DNA from: Dryococelus australis
Taxonomy: Eukaryota; Arthropoda; Insecta; Phasmatodea; Phasmatidae
Assembly (NCBI GenBank): GCA_029891345.1
Contig: CM057009.1
Span: forward strand, 87,033,916-87,097,915
Reading direction: 5' to 3'
DNA: 64,000 nucleotides
Both the position numbers and the translations under genes were made by a program. The notes under the pieces were generated by a model. It saw nothing but the letters and a program-made list of their open reading frames with translations. It did not search any database and was not told where the DNA came from. Shown piece by piece: positions 33,061-46,256 of the stretch. Positions within the stretch are counted from its first letter, which is position 1. Every line of letters starts with the position of its first letter.

Positions 33061-34979
33061 CTAGAGTGCAGATATTTTTCATTAATTCACTTTTTGGGAA
33101 TTATTTATTGTGCTTATTAACCATTATTGTGTCTTATAGTATTTTGTTTGCTGTATTATTTTTACTAATTTTACCCCTCAATTTCCCTGGTATTCACAGG
33201 CCTTCCACTGTTGCGAATCTTAGATTGTAGTAGTTATGTGGCCAAGTTGTCATGGCCTCAGTGTGCATAGCAGTGTTGAAACATACCACTTGTTAGTATT
33301 AACTTACTGTTCAAATCTCCTGTATTATAAAATCATCCTATATTTAATTCTTTAGAGTTGGCAAGTTCTACATAGACAGAACAAAAAAATTAGGCATATG
33401 TTACTTTCAGTGTGTTTAGGCCTACACTTAAAACTTTTGCTTTGGAAAGAAAACACAAATGTGTAGAAATTGCACGTTTACTATGTCTCACGGAATAATA
33501 TTGTACTTGTAAATGCAATACAGGCCAATGGGTGTGAAAAATTGTGTAGAATCGTTATGCTGGAATCACAAGAGTGCGACAAGAAAAATTCGTGTTATTG
33601 TGAACACTAGTTTTATTGCTTCGCGACCAAAAATTCAAAAATATTATACATTAATAGTTTTTTGCCACTAGCTGCTATTCTCTTGTATGACAGTCATTAA
33701 TTTTTACATTTGTTTAAATAGTGTTTTTTACCAATACACTTTATTTTCATGCTTACTGATTTTGCATAAAATATAAAAATATTGCGGCATTAACATGAAG
33801 TACACATCATAAATACTTATGCCTGAAAATAAAAGTATTAAGCAAATAAATAAACACAACTGTGATGTTACCAATTCACCAGCACCACCAACATTCTAGC
33901 ACCAAATTCTTACATGGTTTTCCAGTTCGTCGCACCCACGATGTGACAAAATGAGAAATGTTTTCTATTCTGAAAACCTGTCGCATCCGCCATTTTTTTT
34001 GCATTGACATCACAGATGTCTCAATGCTGATTGGCTTTTATTCGTGTCGAGCCCGTCGCGTCGTGTCTGTCGTGCTATTGTGATCCCAGCATCAGGCCTA
34101 TAGTCTGAAATCTTATATTGTGGAGGGCAACTATGATTTTTGTATAATTTCTTGGGAAAAAATAGAAAACAGGTAAGCTGTTTGGAAAATGACATTTCCC
34201 AAATAGATATGTAAACAATGAGTGTTTTTTAAAAACTACCTTCATCAGCAGTACCTACCGACGAGTCATTGTGCAATACCTAGTTATAGGCCTATATTTC
34301 CACCGGAATGTAAATTTATTTGAGAAAACAAATAAATACAATGTACTTTCCTGTCGGTAATCCCCGCTTACCTTCTATTAACATTTAGTGGTTTTCAAAG
34401 CAAACATTTGTTTAGACGAAACCTTTACATAAAAGCTTCGTCACTATTCACTTAAATACAACCGGACTCTCTTTGATTATTTTGGCTACCGCCCTCTTCC
34501 CATGTTGCACAAAAACATATATTTAACATCATCATTAATTTCAATCAAATTATCAATTTTGTTTATATAATTCTAACCTCAACTTTGACCCACCCAAAAA
34601 TTTCAAGATTGCGACTTGTAGAGGCGACGGCCTTCTGTTCAACCAGCTAATAAGAACCCAGAGTGGATGCTAGTTGAACAGAAAAGTTGAAGTGGGCACC
34701 AACGGTAACGAGGAGTTGTAAAAGGCATTAATGACAAGATCGCCGCTTAAGTGAACATTAAGGCTTAACGGACACTATAAAATGAGTTGTGAAATTGGCC
34801 CTTAATTATGTAAACATTGGTCCCCTGCTAATATGACTCTCAATTAGGTGAAAATCAGACACCACAGTTTTGGATTATCAAACATCTGAATACGTAATGA
34901 AAAAAATGAAATAAAATACCACCAGACCAATGTAACAGACACTAGGCTATAATACATATACATACACTCAAAATTAGGC
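33061..34979. other. AT-rich intergenic or intronic DNA
   Basis: No coding sequence supported. It includes a hairpin-forming inverted repeat, TTCTGTTCAACCAGC (34,632) and GCTAGTTGAACAGAA (34,668), 15 of 16 bases matching with a loop of about 20. Otherwise unremarkable. Confidence 0.4.
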
Positions 34980-35800
34980 TACCACCCGGTGGCGAGCTCT
35001 CTCAACTCTCCTTCACCCAACCAACTCCTTTTCCACTCCCTTCCTGAATTTAACAACCCCTCTCACAGATACCAATTCCTCCCTCAACACATTCCACTCC
35101 CTCACAGACCTCACAAGCATGGATGGACTGCCTACCCCACTCCGTTCTCCTCCCCAGCCCTCTGAAGCTTCTCACTGTTGTTTCCTCTTCCCTTAAACAC
35201 TCCCTTACTTAGCTTGCAGTGTAGCCCTCCCCATCCTCCCTCCCCATCCTCCCTCTTCATTCACCACCCTGTATATCCTGACTAACCGTTCAACTTTCCT
35301 CCTGTCCTTGAATGAGCTCCACCCCATTTCTTACATCATCACTGATGGCATATAGTTCCCTTCGTCCTCACCATCTTGCTGCTACCTTCTCCACCTACCC
35401 TTCACCCATCTTGCTGCCTTTCTCTGCACCTTCTCCAGTTCTCGCACCTCCGCCTCCACATACGGGTCCCATACTGCTTCAGCATATTCTAACATTGGCC
35501 GTACCATTGTGACATACACCTTCTCTTTCACCTCACAGCTGACTCCATTCAGCACCATTCCCAGCATACCCAGAGCCCTTCTTCCCTTTGCAACCCCCCT
35601 CTCTACCTGTTTTTTTCCACCTGAGGTATCCCTACAGTACAATCCCTAAATACTTATTTTCTGCTGCTTCTTCTATCTCTTGCCCCTCCCATCTGTACAT
35701 GTCCCTACTTATCTTCTTCCGTGTGAACCTTACTACCTTAGTTTTTCTTACATTCATCTTCGTTTTATTTTTTCTGGTCCACAACCATATCTTATCAATT
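34980..35800 (-). mobile_element. LINE fragment (CR1/Jockey-like), 3' part of ORF2
   Basis: Minus strand. The reverse transcriptase thumb and tail region is visible: a KKxxRDMYRWEGQE-type stretch then YLGIV (about 35,740-35,640), GRRALGMLGMVLNG, VTMVRPMLEYAEAVWDPY (about 35,520-35,465), LEKVQRKAARWVKGRWRR (about 35,435-35,382), then MGWSSFKDRRKVERLVRIYR (about 35,320) and VVNEEGGWG. This order is the C-terminal end of non-LTR RT ORF2 in the CR1/Jockey/L2 group. The 5' end is truncated inside the palm domain, as is usual for LINE copies, and frames shift at least twice, so it is dead. The 3' end is near 34,980; no clear poly(A) or target-site duplication was found. Confidence 0.8.
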
Positions 35801-36537
35801 TTATGAAAAGTAGAAGACTGTAAAATTAATTTAAATAAATTTTACAGTACTGATACGATATTTTTTCGAATATCAGAAATGAGTATCGATATCATAGTTT
35901 TGATTCCTCTATCGAGGATTCATATCGATGATTCTTTTAACTTTATCGCAATTTCCCTAATTATGGCGACTGTTGATAGTACGCAAGTATGTCAAGCAAG
36001 AATACAATTTCAGATACTTGTTAAGTATAAAGCCTGAGTGTACTATACTGGGAATTCGGACATTGCTGTTATATACATTGTGTTGTCACTTCCGGGAACA
36101 AGTATGCACAAGAGTGCATTTCTTAAGAACCCGGAAACAACCTTTAAGTGGCCAAACACGTGGGAAACACCGCAGAGAATGTAGGTGAACACAACTTTTC
36201 ACCATTACGGTCGTCTGTTAAACGTGATTGTGCTGCTCCTAGCGTTACATTGTATCTCCCATACACTTCCATGTTTCGAAATTAGTATGTCACATAGTCT
36301 GCATCGTGCTTATTTGTTTACAACTGGCGAGACTTGTGAACCTGCAATACCGTAGTAGTTATTGCTGCTCAGTGTAAAAGGTTAGTATTCCTTCTTCGTT
36401 TTCTGTAAGACTATTTACCATTTCATAGTGTTAACACTTTTCCTTCTTAAAACGTTATCTCGCCGCGTGCTTTTTTTCGTTGGCCGTCAAGGCAAACTGG
36501 ATTTCGAACTCGACGTAGGTGTCCGGGGAAAGGGTAC
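35801..36537. other. Intergenic DNA, GC-richer, no gene recognised
   Basis: Short frames only. A string AAAAGGTTAGTATT (about 36,377) would suit a splice donor and the region is somewhat less AT-rich, so an untranslated host exon is possible but unsupported. The last 40 bases (GAACTCGACGTAGGTGTCCG) resemble 41,947-41,977 inside element D, suggesting a fragment of that family just left of the MITE. Confidence 0.3.
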
Positions 36538-36957
36538 TATAGGTTGTTCACGGTAAAATAAATACATTTGTATGTCCTGCTTAATAACTACTTGTATACA
36601 CACGTGTGTTCTTCCGTCTTATGTAAAATTAACATGGTCATGGACCTCTTCACTTTATTCATGCGTCGGTCAAGTGAAAGTATGAAATTATTATAAAAGT
36701 AAATATTGTACAAATCTGCTTATTTCTACATTTCGATGCCTTAAAGAATATTTAAAGTGTGAGAAATTATTTAAGTTATCACAGATGGTTATCCTTTTTG
36801 TTCGACCCTAATATATGGAACTACTTTCCCCTTCATCGTTACCAACTTGACTGGACACATGTCACTATTTGTGCATGTTAAGATTTATGCAGCTGGGAGT
36901 AGTGAAATTTTCTTGAGGTTGACTTCAAAAGTGCTCACTTTAACGTGGACAGTCTTT
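36538..36957. mobile_element. Mariner-like MITE, diverged copy
   Basis: Left end TATAGGTTGTTCACGGTAAA (36,538) and right end TCAAAAGTGCTCACTTTAAC then GTGGACAG (36,925-36,952) match, with several changes, the two terminal inverted repeats of the well-preserved copy at 46,022-46,256. The length is 420 bases against 235, so it either holds extra DNA or is a longer family form. A short open frame (36847-37140) starting inside is probably chance. Confidence 0.5.
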
Positions 36958-37449
36958 CACCAGAATAAATCCTGCTGGGCGGGCGAGCATGGTGTGTGGG
37001 GTGTGGTGTTTGTTTTCTCTGGTCCCCTTGGTGCGGTACACAGGCTATGTACAGTAGACATAATGGTGCACATGGCAACTGAGCTGCTTAACACTTACGA
37101 GTTGAGCAAAATGATCATTGTTCGTACACTTTGGATGTAGCACTGAATTAAATGGCACAATAATTTATCAGCCTCTTTTAAATTCTGAACACTTTCTTCG
37201 TTTCAGTGGATGTAACCACTACAGATTGTTAGTTAATGCTAGCAGTGTCTGCCATTTTTGGACCGTGTAGTTGTTGCCTCCTTGTCATGCAGCTAGCTGG
37301 TCATGTACATGGATGATGCGTTGCTCGGCATGTTCTGTACTGTACCACTTGCGTGGTTCGTGTCAGATTCGGTCTAAGATGACTATTAGGTACAAAGTCT
37401 TTTGTCCCCTCTTTCCCCCCTCGTGCTTGAAACTGTTACTGATCATGAC

Positions 37450-40400
37450 TGCCGCCTTTGACATCACATGGATGGTCATTCTGTGGGGAACAACAGATTC
37501 TGGCATGTGTCTGCAGCTGTCATGTTACCTGATGGGGTTGGATGTCTTGTCATGCTGAGCTGCTAGCCACTGCCAGGTCTCGAACTGTCTTGTTCGCAAT
37601 CGTTGGCATGTAATGTTGTGGTGCATATTGTGTGTGCATATGTGTCTGAGCAGTGTGTCATCTATCCAGTTCGTGCTCAGACATTGCCACCATTGCCGGC
37701 TTTGGGCTGTTTCCCCACAGATGGTGTGGCAGGGCTTGGTATCTCGGCCTGTTATCGTTCGCCTCCCGTGATTCTTCGACCACAACCCTGAAGGTGGCGT
37801 CATGCAATGTCACCTCGGGACCCCACCTTCCCCTTGTCGGGGACTCCAGCTTATCCTCCACATCCTTGTATAGCTATTCCATGATTGAGCCGGATGTTGC
37901 TGCTTTCAGAGTTCGTCATGTCTGCAGGAACAGCTAGACACACACCAAGTCTAGATCTGTTTGTCCCCGGCCAAGCTAGGCGATATGGCAGTAGTGCCCT
38001 GCGTTAGGGTGCCGGGCATCTCAAGGGGTGTCTTCCGCTGGCAGTTCTGCGCAAGTGTTGATGTCCATTTGTAGATCGCCCCAATGCACCTTGAACATGA
38101 GGCCATCCAGTCCACACACAATGTACATGGTGTAACCCAGCCACCTTCTCACGGTGTACAGCCCAGTCATCATGGTGCTAGACCTGAACAAACCGTTGGA
38201 GAGGGCGTGGTTTCTTACATACACCTGGTCTATGGGTGTTTGGGATTAGATTTTTCAGATATTACTTTTTATGCCTTTGTGCAGCCCCCCGTTGTTCATG
38301 CTGGTAGCACTACTGTTTCGGTTCCGATGTGTGCATGGGTGGCCTGCTAACACATAGTGTGCATATATAAAAATGGATTCCCATGCTTCAGGTGACATGC
38401 AAGTCTTTTAAAACTCTGATCCTGTTCTTTTGGGCTGGTATTATCTTGTCTACCACAATCAAACTTTCTTTAATATTTTTGCCACGCTTTTGTCTCATGC
38501 TTGCTGCGGTTGTGGAGGTTTGTTGCGTAACACACATTGCTGCATCCACATCTGCCCAGGTGTTTGGGGTGGTGTCCAAGGGGGATGATGTCACTATCTT
38601 GCTTGCAACCGATGGTGGGAACATATGTCACACTGCATCTTCTCTTAACACTTCACTTGAATCTGGGTCGTGTTATAACATGTCTGGCAATGTGTTGTCT
38701 TTGCCAGGTATGTGCGCGTCCATGGAATCAAAGGTTTGCAAGAGAAGCGCTCACCATGTTACTTTACAGTGCCTGCTTTGCATACTGTGTAACCATGTCA
38801 GGCATTTGTTGTCAATATTTAATGTAAACGTCCTCCCTTGTAAATGTGGTCAGTATTTATGTGGGTCCCACAATACCACCAGACACGTTCGTTACTGTGA
38901 CACTTCTATTCATAATAAGTTAGTTTCAGTCCAAATTCAGTTGGTACAGAACTCCTGCACCCAACAAGCTTGAATCTGTCTGTACATAAATCCAGTGTGA
39001 GATTGATTCAATGACAATACGTGGCACTGCTGGAATTGTGCTATCAATTTTTCGAATGCGCATTAGGCTGTGTGTGAAAAACAGTACCGTACCGGCACTT
39101 GGGTTACAGTAAGTCTGTCAAAGGATCTGTAGGCTTAAGCTGTACAAAGTGTGAAATATAGTTTCTCAGCCAGTTGGATTGTCTTTTTTAAACCGCTGCA
39201 GTTGTTTATGCGTGATGGATGGTTTGGCCTAGCATTTTACGTAGGTGGTTAGGGTGCATGTATTGTCTGTTTGCAAACTACGTGCCCTATAATGTCTAGG
39301 TTAGATTTCCCTATATGATATTTTGTTGGTGACACAATCAGCTGGTGTGTGGCTAGTCTCATGGGCACAAGCCCCAAATGCTGCACATGTTTGTCCCATT
39401 TTTGGGATAAGGTTATGTTTTCCAAATAGGCATTCGAAAACTCCCCAATTAAGCCTTCTAGCACTCATGCAATCATGGGTTGGAAAGTTGATGGGGCACA
39501 CTTTAAACCAAATGGCATCGCTCGGAATTGAAATCACATTCTGTCTGGTGTAGTTGAATGCGGTTTTCTCACATTCTTCAGGGCAAATGGGAACCTGCCT
39601 ACAAATGTAAGGTGGCAAACATTTGTGGGGCAGGGCACTTTCAATACTTGAATTTAACGGTCTAAAATTTACACAAAATCCAGGGTCTTACAAAATTGTG
39701 CAATTTGTATATACTCCCTCACTGAGCATTTCCCCTTTGTGTTCACGTACCACTCTCTGCTCCTCGAATCGATAGCTGCAAGGGCCTGTGTAAACTGCTG
39801 TCCGCAGTTATGTGTAAAGTAAGTATGAAAGTGCAAATATATCCTGCCACTTGTCCAACGCCTGTTGCAGTTGGTGACTGTGTTTTTGAGGCACTTCGTT
39901 AGCAAGGTCATTGAGGACCACAGTTTTGCTTACCTTGGCTGGCATGGTGTTCCATGCATAGACCGTCTGGAAACACCTGTGCCTAGACGGATGTGGCAAG
40001 TCGCTATCTCTATGATGGCTTCCTACACTTTCAGCCATGGATGCCCTAGGACCACTTCCTCACAAGTCCCTTGAGCACTACGGCTTCCGTCTGGGACTGC
40101 TGGTTGCGAAGCCTGTTGTGGAGGTTGATTGTGCCGATCGTCCTTCCACCATTGTGGTTGTGAGGGAAATCATGCCAGGATCCCGCCTGATGCTCTCCGG
40201 ATGGACAAACGTGACTGGCAGCATCCAGCAGTGTTTCTGTTGGCTGAGTGTTAATCTCCAAAGGATGTGTAGCAAGTGCGCTGTGTTTGATGCAGTATAG
40301 TTTGCAGTCAACTGGTTGCATGTCATAATCTGTATGGCTGCAGAGACTGCGGGGAGGCTGGCATTGGACAGGTCCCCCCTACTTCTGGTATGCCGGCTGA

Positions 40401-42400
40401 GGTATATTCCTCACTTGACATTCTTGATGCCAGTGAAATGTCAGAGCTAGGCAGGTGTGACACTGTGGTGGACTTGTGTCACTGCGTCATCTATTGGTCA
40501 CCCCAACTGGCTGGCTGTCATTCAAATCAGGATTGTTTGGCTTTGTTTCTCTGCTGTTTCCTTTTATTTTGGTTTGTGTGTTCTGGACCAGCGGGTTGTA
40601 CTAACTGTGGTGAGTTAGGCATTTTCGTCAGCTTGCGTTGCACTGGCCTAGAACAGCTATTTTAGTGTGCACTCTGCGACTACTGCGCAGTATATGTACC
40701 CCTTCACACTTTCTTCAAGGGCAGACATAATGAATGGTTGTAAGAGTTTGTGAAGATGTTCGGTCACATCCAGTAATGCTTCTGGTAGCAGGGCTGCTGG
40801 TTGTATGTTGCAAAACAGTGGAAGTTTACATGTGATTAATTTCTCCATAGCACTGAACATGGCGTTCATCTCATGCCTCAATGGTTGGGAATCAATCACA
40901 CATTCCACATGCAAACTCAGCTCACGGCGAGTCCAATCTCCAACACGACTACCACTTACAAGCTGGGTTCTAGTGCACTCAGCCCACTCTTTGTGTTGTG
41001 CACTATACTGCTCCAGATATTTAGTGCACCTTGCGAGGAACAGTTATACATCTTCAGTGTTCACACCTGTATACTCTGACAGCAAAATAAACTGAGGTGG
41101 TTTTTGTATGTGTATACTGTAGCATTGTCCTTAGTTGGCATTGCCCTGACAGGGCTACTGCAAAATGTGTCTGTGTGCGCTTCTGTGGCATCAGCCATGG
41201 AGCACACCGCTTTGCAGTATGGGGACACATCTGCTATATTGCAAATAGTCTGCAACAGATGTTGGTATCTGATAAGCTTGTTTTGTCTTCGCGGTATAGT
41301 CGTGGGCAAGATTCGGGCAGACAACAACCCTTCACTGAAGGTTATTAGCTCGGCTGTGTACTAACATTGGTGATGTCAGCTGGTGTGGCATATGATGCAC
41401 AAAGCTATTTCCATCCCCGTGGCATCCTAGTGTGGCATATCTCTCACGTTTTTCATTCTAGTCCATATACCGTTCATTCATCACACTTTGTTCATTTGTA
41501 TTTCCTGCCTGTCTTGTAACATGTGCATGTCAGATTGCAGAACAAGTAACTCAAGATCAAGTCCATGTCTTGCGGGAGCATACACCATTCGTATTTCACA
41601 CCACGTAGCGGTAACATAGTTGCTGGAGTTAGTCCTCTTTTGCATGCTGCACTGGCCGGCCAAGAGGGGGTGGCGAGTCCCATTAGGAGGGTGGAATGTG
41701 ACGTACTCAAGATGCAGGCTGCTCAAGCATGCTGCATTGGGCTCGAGTGACCAAGATAGCGGTGTTTTGCACACATGACTGACTTTTCTACTGTCGCATA
41801 GGGCATTGTCTCTGGGAAGCATTGTAGGCCCTGTGCATAGCTCTGGTCTGGAAGATTTGCCACAAAGTTGGACTTTAAGTGTTCCTGCATGTGTTGTCTT
41901 ATTGACTACCAAGACAGACTGGAGAATGACTTGGACACTCCAAGAGGAATGAACTCGACATGGGTGTCTGGGAAAGGGTGCCATCCAGTATAAACCTGGC
42001 TGGGGCATGCATGGCAACTTTAGGAGTTAATGCTTCTGTTGTAGGCCAGAGAGAATGCCTATACCCTTATGCCGAAACAATGGTGTTGTCTAGTGCATGT
42101 AAATAACTGTAGGTGAGACACAGTTAAACTTTACTTGCAGGTTTATTCACTGAGTCTGTACAGGTACATCTGAACCACTTTGCGTTGCATGATAGGTTTG
42201 ACTTGGATTAAACGTCTGCCCATTAAGTCTTTTTATACACTAGTCTCCTGTCACAGTACAAAATAAATTTAACACTTGATACAGAAATTATGTGCACTTA
42301 GCACACATTTAATAATGAAGTTGAAGTGACTGCTGTGTGGTGAGCAATCACAAGCATAAGAGGGAACTGAGGGAGACATGAAAGATGTCTTGAAAACATT
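37450..42400 (-). mobile_element. Ty3/gypsy-like LTR-element fossil D
   Basis: Minus strand. From high to low coordinates: LTR-like promoter features (minus-strand TATA box GTGTATAAAAAG near 42,230 and AATAAA near 42,145), gag-like traces (42,017-40,660), a protease-region trace (40,320-40,050), reverse transcriptase (40,040-39,250; PSDAIWFKVCPINF, then the active-site region NAYLENI at about 39,420 and LNDLANEVPQKH upstream), and integrase C-terminal domain (YVRNHALSNG, VHWGDLQ, about 38,224-38,060) with a Glu/Arg-rich tail to about 37,525. Between RT and the integrase end only about 1 kb remains, so RNase H and the integrase core are mostly gone. Many breaks; old. The plus-strand frame 38383-38973 is discussed separately. 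Confidence 0.65.
38383..38973 (+). other. Long open frame antisense to element D, 196 codons
   Basis: Uninterrupted plus-strand frame with a hydrophobic start (ILFFWAGIILSTTIKLSLIF) and 18 cysteines, several in tight groups (CLLCILCNHV; CKCGQYLCG), plus NxS/T glycosylation-like sites. It lies where element D should carry its integrase core on the other strand. Either it is a chance opening in decayed DNA or an independent small membrane/secreted protein. Codon choice does not stand out. I recognise no family. Confidence 0.2.
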
Positions 42401-42788
42401 CCAGAAAAATAATGCTCGATTGTTGGAGCCATATGAAAAGTCCTTTCGTAATATTGTAAATTGATGTAACTGAAATTAAATTACATTACGTGAAGCAAGG
42501 TGTGCCGACTTAATAACCTGGAAATTCCAAAACAAGATAAACATCTATATACCCTGATGTGTAAACACTGCAAAATAATATTTATTAAAAACTCAGGTTG
42601 GCTCAGTACATGGTACAGCAGGTGCTTATTGTAACAGCTTGTACTGCCGGCATCAGTCCAATGTCCCTTCACAGACAATACTTTGCAAAGTAAAATACAC
42701 AACATGCCTTGTCCTTCAGTCGGAAAATTATGTTTCCAGTTTAGCAGACTCCTTCTGCCCACTGCAGTCTTGCATGCAATGTAATATC

Positions 42789-43805
42789 AGGGAAAACCGG
42801 GAAAAGTTAAGGAAATATCTGGGAAATTTGTGTAAGGTCAGGGAATTTAGATAAAGTATATTATAATGCATGTAATAAGAGAATTAATTTTGGATTATAG
42901 CACTTCTGCTACATGCCATCTTATGAATTGTACTGTTACTTTAGTTTATTCCACTGTAGGAAGATTTATAAGCCTTGGGACAATTTTGTTGACGTGTATG
43001 TTTAATTATAACTATTGATACACATTTTTTCTTGGTTAATTTTTGGTTTGGTTGATGCAAGAATGATTGGCATTGTGGGAAATATGGTTGTAGGTGTAAT
43101 ATTTGCTGCATATGTTGGTCAGGGAAATGTAACAGGATACTTAGAATAGTCAAGGGAATGTCATGGAATTCGCTGCAAGGATACTCCTAGCCACCCTGCC
43201 AGGGTGGCTACAGACAGGGAAAAGTCAGGGAATTTCAAACAGCCATGGAAAACGGGAATTTTTGTACATATTAAAATATTTAGATTACTTTTAATTCTCC
43301 TGTGCAAAAATGCTTTATGTTCCTACAATTGGTGACATTTAAAAGCGACATTTGCTGAATGCCAGCTGGCGAGTTGGATCATCAGTAATTGTTGCATACT
43401 TCAAACTGGAAAGAAGTCTTTGAAAGGATCCTTAATGGGGTGCCACAGAAGTGATATTTTACAAAACATGAAAAGCCCGCGCCATATTTGTGCCCTGCCG
43501 TCAAGCCACGTGCCTCAGCCCAGTCATATCGCCAGTGTGTCTGATACACACTAAAACCTTGCCTGACCTTTATATCGTCGTCAGTCACCCAATGTCATGA
43601 GTCAATGTATTATATGACTCTTAGTTAAAATTCCTCTTATTAAACGGATAGCTGCAAGAGAGTTAAGTTCATAAACATTTATATTAGTTTGTGTACAAGG
43701 CTTCAATTAGATAAAACTTTATAAAAAATGTGATTTTATTTCATTGGTATAGGTCAGGGGAAAAAATTATAGACAGGGAAAACCTGGAAAAGTCAGGGAA
43801 TTTAG
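42789..43805. repeat. Dispersed CAGGGAAAAGTCAGGGAATTT-type repeats
   Basis: Five clusters within 1 kb share the core AGTCAGGGAATTT, with versions of GACAGGGAAAACCTGGAAAA. Units lie in the same orientation at irregular spacing with non-repeat DNA between. It may be the tail of a transposable element or a decayed satellite; GGGAAAA/CAGGGAA sequences of this style occur in repeats of several animal genomes. Confidence 0.55.
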
Positions 43806-45481
43806 TTTTATGTTGTGTGTAGCCACCATGGTTAATCAGATTTTAAAATATTTTGGCAGTGCTCTGGCAAACACCTCGCCCTCTTGTGAGCAAGATTCCA
43901 ATGGACTCTGCTCATGGCTGACACCATGTTGGTTACTTCATGGTTACTACTTACTACATTTTCATGGAAGAGTATACATTTCACATGTTATTCCATTAAA
44001 TCTTGTTTATACCATGACTTAATGAACAAATTATTATACTATTTCCCATGCAGTGCTATTTCGGTACATTATTAATATTTCAGTATTTTCTCATAGCGGT
44101 ATTGGCCTGGCAACACGTGTTTTTCCGTTTTGTGCAGTGTTGTATATACTTCTGATGTGATGAATGTTTCTGTATGAACCTCTTACAGAAAGTGCACACA
44201 CACACAGGCCTATACACATACACAACAAAAAGTATTTTTACTTGTTACTGAAGTGATAGGTACTTGAAACATGTAATACATTGTAAATAACATAAATAAT
44301 TGGATTTTGAATTTCCTTAGGTTTAGGTAAGATTCGCTAACTTCATACATAGTTTATTTATTTTTTATTATATTCATTACGTGTAATTACATGAGGCTGA
44401 AGTAATTGTGGATGAACTTTTGTGGCTAACGTCATGTGATATTATTTATGCACACTTATGTCCTGAATTTTTTATATTTTATTATTTTGAGTATGGTTAC
44501 GGAGTGTATCTGTAGTCTAAAAGTATGTCTTGTTTGTGTAAGTGTATCGGAGATTTACAACATTCGGTCTGTGGTGATCCACATTAATTTATGACCAAAC
44601 TCTTAATCGCGAATCCATCAAAAATGAAAAAGGCTCTTCACCAGGTATTCTACATATCAGAGAAAAATGATTAACAAGCATTAATAAATATACCAAACCA
44701 AAATCCGTATGAAAACAATTTATTTAAATTAAGCACAAATGAGCTGGCATAATCACAGAGACAAATTACATAGCAATACTTAAAAAAACATATAATTATA
44801 ATAGCCCTTCAGTGTAAATAAGAACAAGTTGCCTCCCTACACACACCTTAAAACACTCCACTTTCATCAGGTATTTTTTATGTTTAAGCTCCACATTGCC
44901 ATGAACAGGCTGGCAAAAAATATTTCTGTAAAGCACCCTAGAAAAGCCTCACAAATGGTACAGCAAATACTGAATTAAAAAACATGCAAAAATGAAACTA
45001 ATCAACTTGCTTCTTTATAAAATGACCTGATTTAAAAATGCTTCTAACAAATTACATAATATTATCACCTTTACAAACACTCGCAACTAATGGGTAAAGC
45101 TTTCCAGTTGCCTTAATCAAGACGGACAACAATTCTTGCATTGTGCTAGGTCAGTTAACACACTGCTACACTTCATGTGTCACTGAGAATAATGCAGGAA
45201 AGATACCAAATATTTGCTTCTGCCAGGATACACACACATTTTGTGGGTGATTCATGCAATAATAAACTCATAACATTAAAATTTAACAAAATAACAAAAA
45301 CAGCACTACTGAAAAGGTAAAACAAAGTTTAAAGATATAACTGACAATCTTGTAAGCTTAAGTTTGTAGTTATAGGAAAGCATGCTAGGGCTGAATAAAC
45401 CCAGCTCCAACCCAGTTTCTAGCCTCTTTCCACTTCTACATGTGTTTACGAACAAACAAAAAAAATATACATTAATTTTTC

Positions 45482-45498
45482 TGTGTGTGTGTGTGTGA
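45482..45498. repeat. (TG)n microsatellite
   Basis: Short TG dinucleotide run, about eight units. Confidence 0.8.
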
Positions 45499-46021
45499 AT
45501 CCTGTAAAATGCCTCAACAAATTAAATACGAACTTAGTAATACATTCATTCTCTCACTGCATTCAGTCAGTCGCAGATGAAATTAAAGATATCTGTGGTG
45601 TAAACCTTGTAATCACTATGTATGGGGCAAATTATTTTAGTTTAAAAATATTAACTGAAATTATTTAGCACATGTGTAAAACACAGTTCTAGATACATTT
45701 TACTTTCAAACATTTTAATATACTGCAAACATATAAAAAATTAGTTTTTGCAAATGCACATTGTGTATTTTACAGTTTCTGCTGCATCAGAAAATTTCAT
45801 ATTTTCTGAAACAAAGTTGGCTGTAACTATAACATCACAGACCCTCATAATGTCAACAGCTGACATAATAAACAGCATGGCTTCCATGTGGCAGAACAGC
45901 TGAGGTAGAGGGATACATCAGCAGAGCAATAAGTAACACCTGCACTAGTTTCTTAGAACTGTCAAAAAATGGCCTTCATAAATGAAACATTATATACTGT
46001 GGTTCTTTTAGATCATCTTTG

Positions 46022-46256
46022 TATAGTCTGTTCATGGTAAAGTGAGCACTTTTGAGGCCATTATTCGTTCAGCCATTTTTTTTATCCTCTAACTACCAAT
46101 TTTAAATAAATATTCCCATGTAAGTAATAAGCACAGTTTGTATATTCCACCGCACTCAGAAGATAATGTTTAAGGCTAAAATAAATTATATTTATTGACT
46201 ATTATTACAAGTAAGAGGGCTCTCAAAAGTGCTCACTTTACCATGAACAGCCTATA
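46022..46256. mobile_element. Mariner-like MITE, well preserved
   Basis: Terminal inverted repeats of about 35 bases: left TATAGTCTGTTCATGGTAAA (46,022) continuing GTGAGCACTTTTGAG, right its complement ending CATGAACAGCCTATA (46,256), with one mismatch. TA at both ends fits the TA target duplication of Tc1/mariner elements. The 165-base interior is AT-rich and non-coding. A diverged relative lies at 36,538-36,957. Confidence 0.85.

Larger units (their letters stand above)
42401..46021. other. AT-rich intergenic or intronic DNA with scattered CAGGGAAA repeats
   Basis: No gene supported. Between 42,789 and 43,802 there are five clusters of AGGGAAAACCTGGAAAAGTC / CAGGGAATTT-type sequence (about 42,789, 42,836, 43,120, 43,213 and 43,752-43,802). 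A (TG)n run lies at 45,482-45,498. The rest is ordinary AT-rich sequence. Confidence 0.5.

Noticed and set aside
36370-36395. Host splice donor / first exon
   Set aside because: A single AGGTTAGT string without a coding exon, promoter or acceptor is not evidence.
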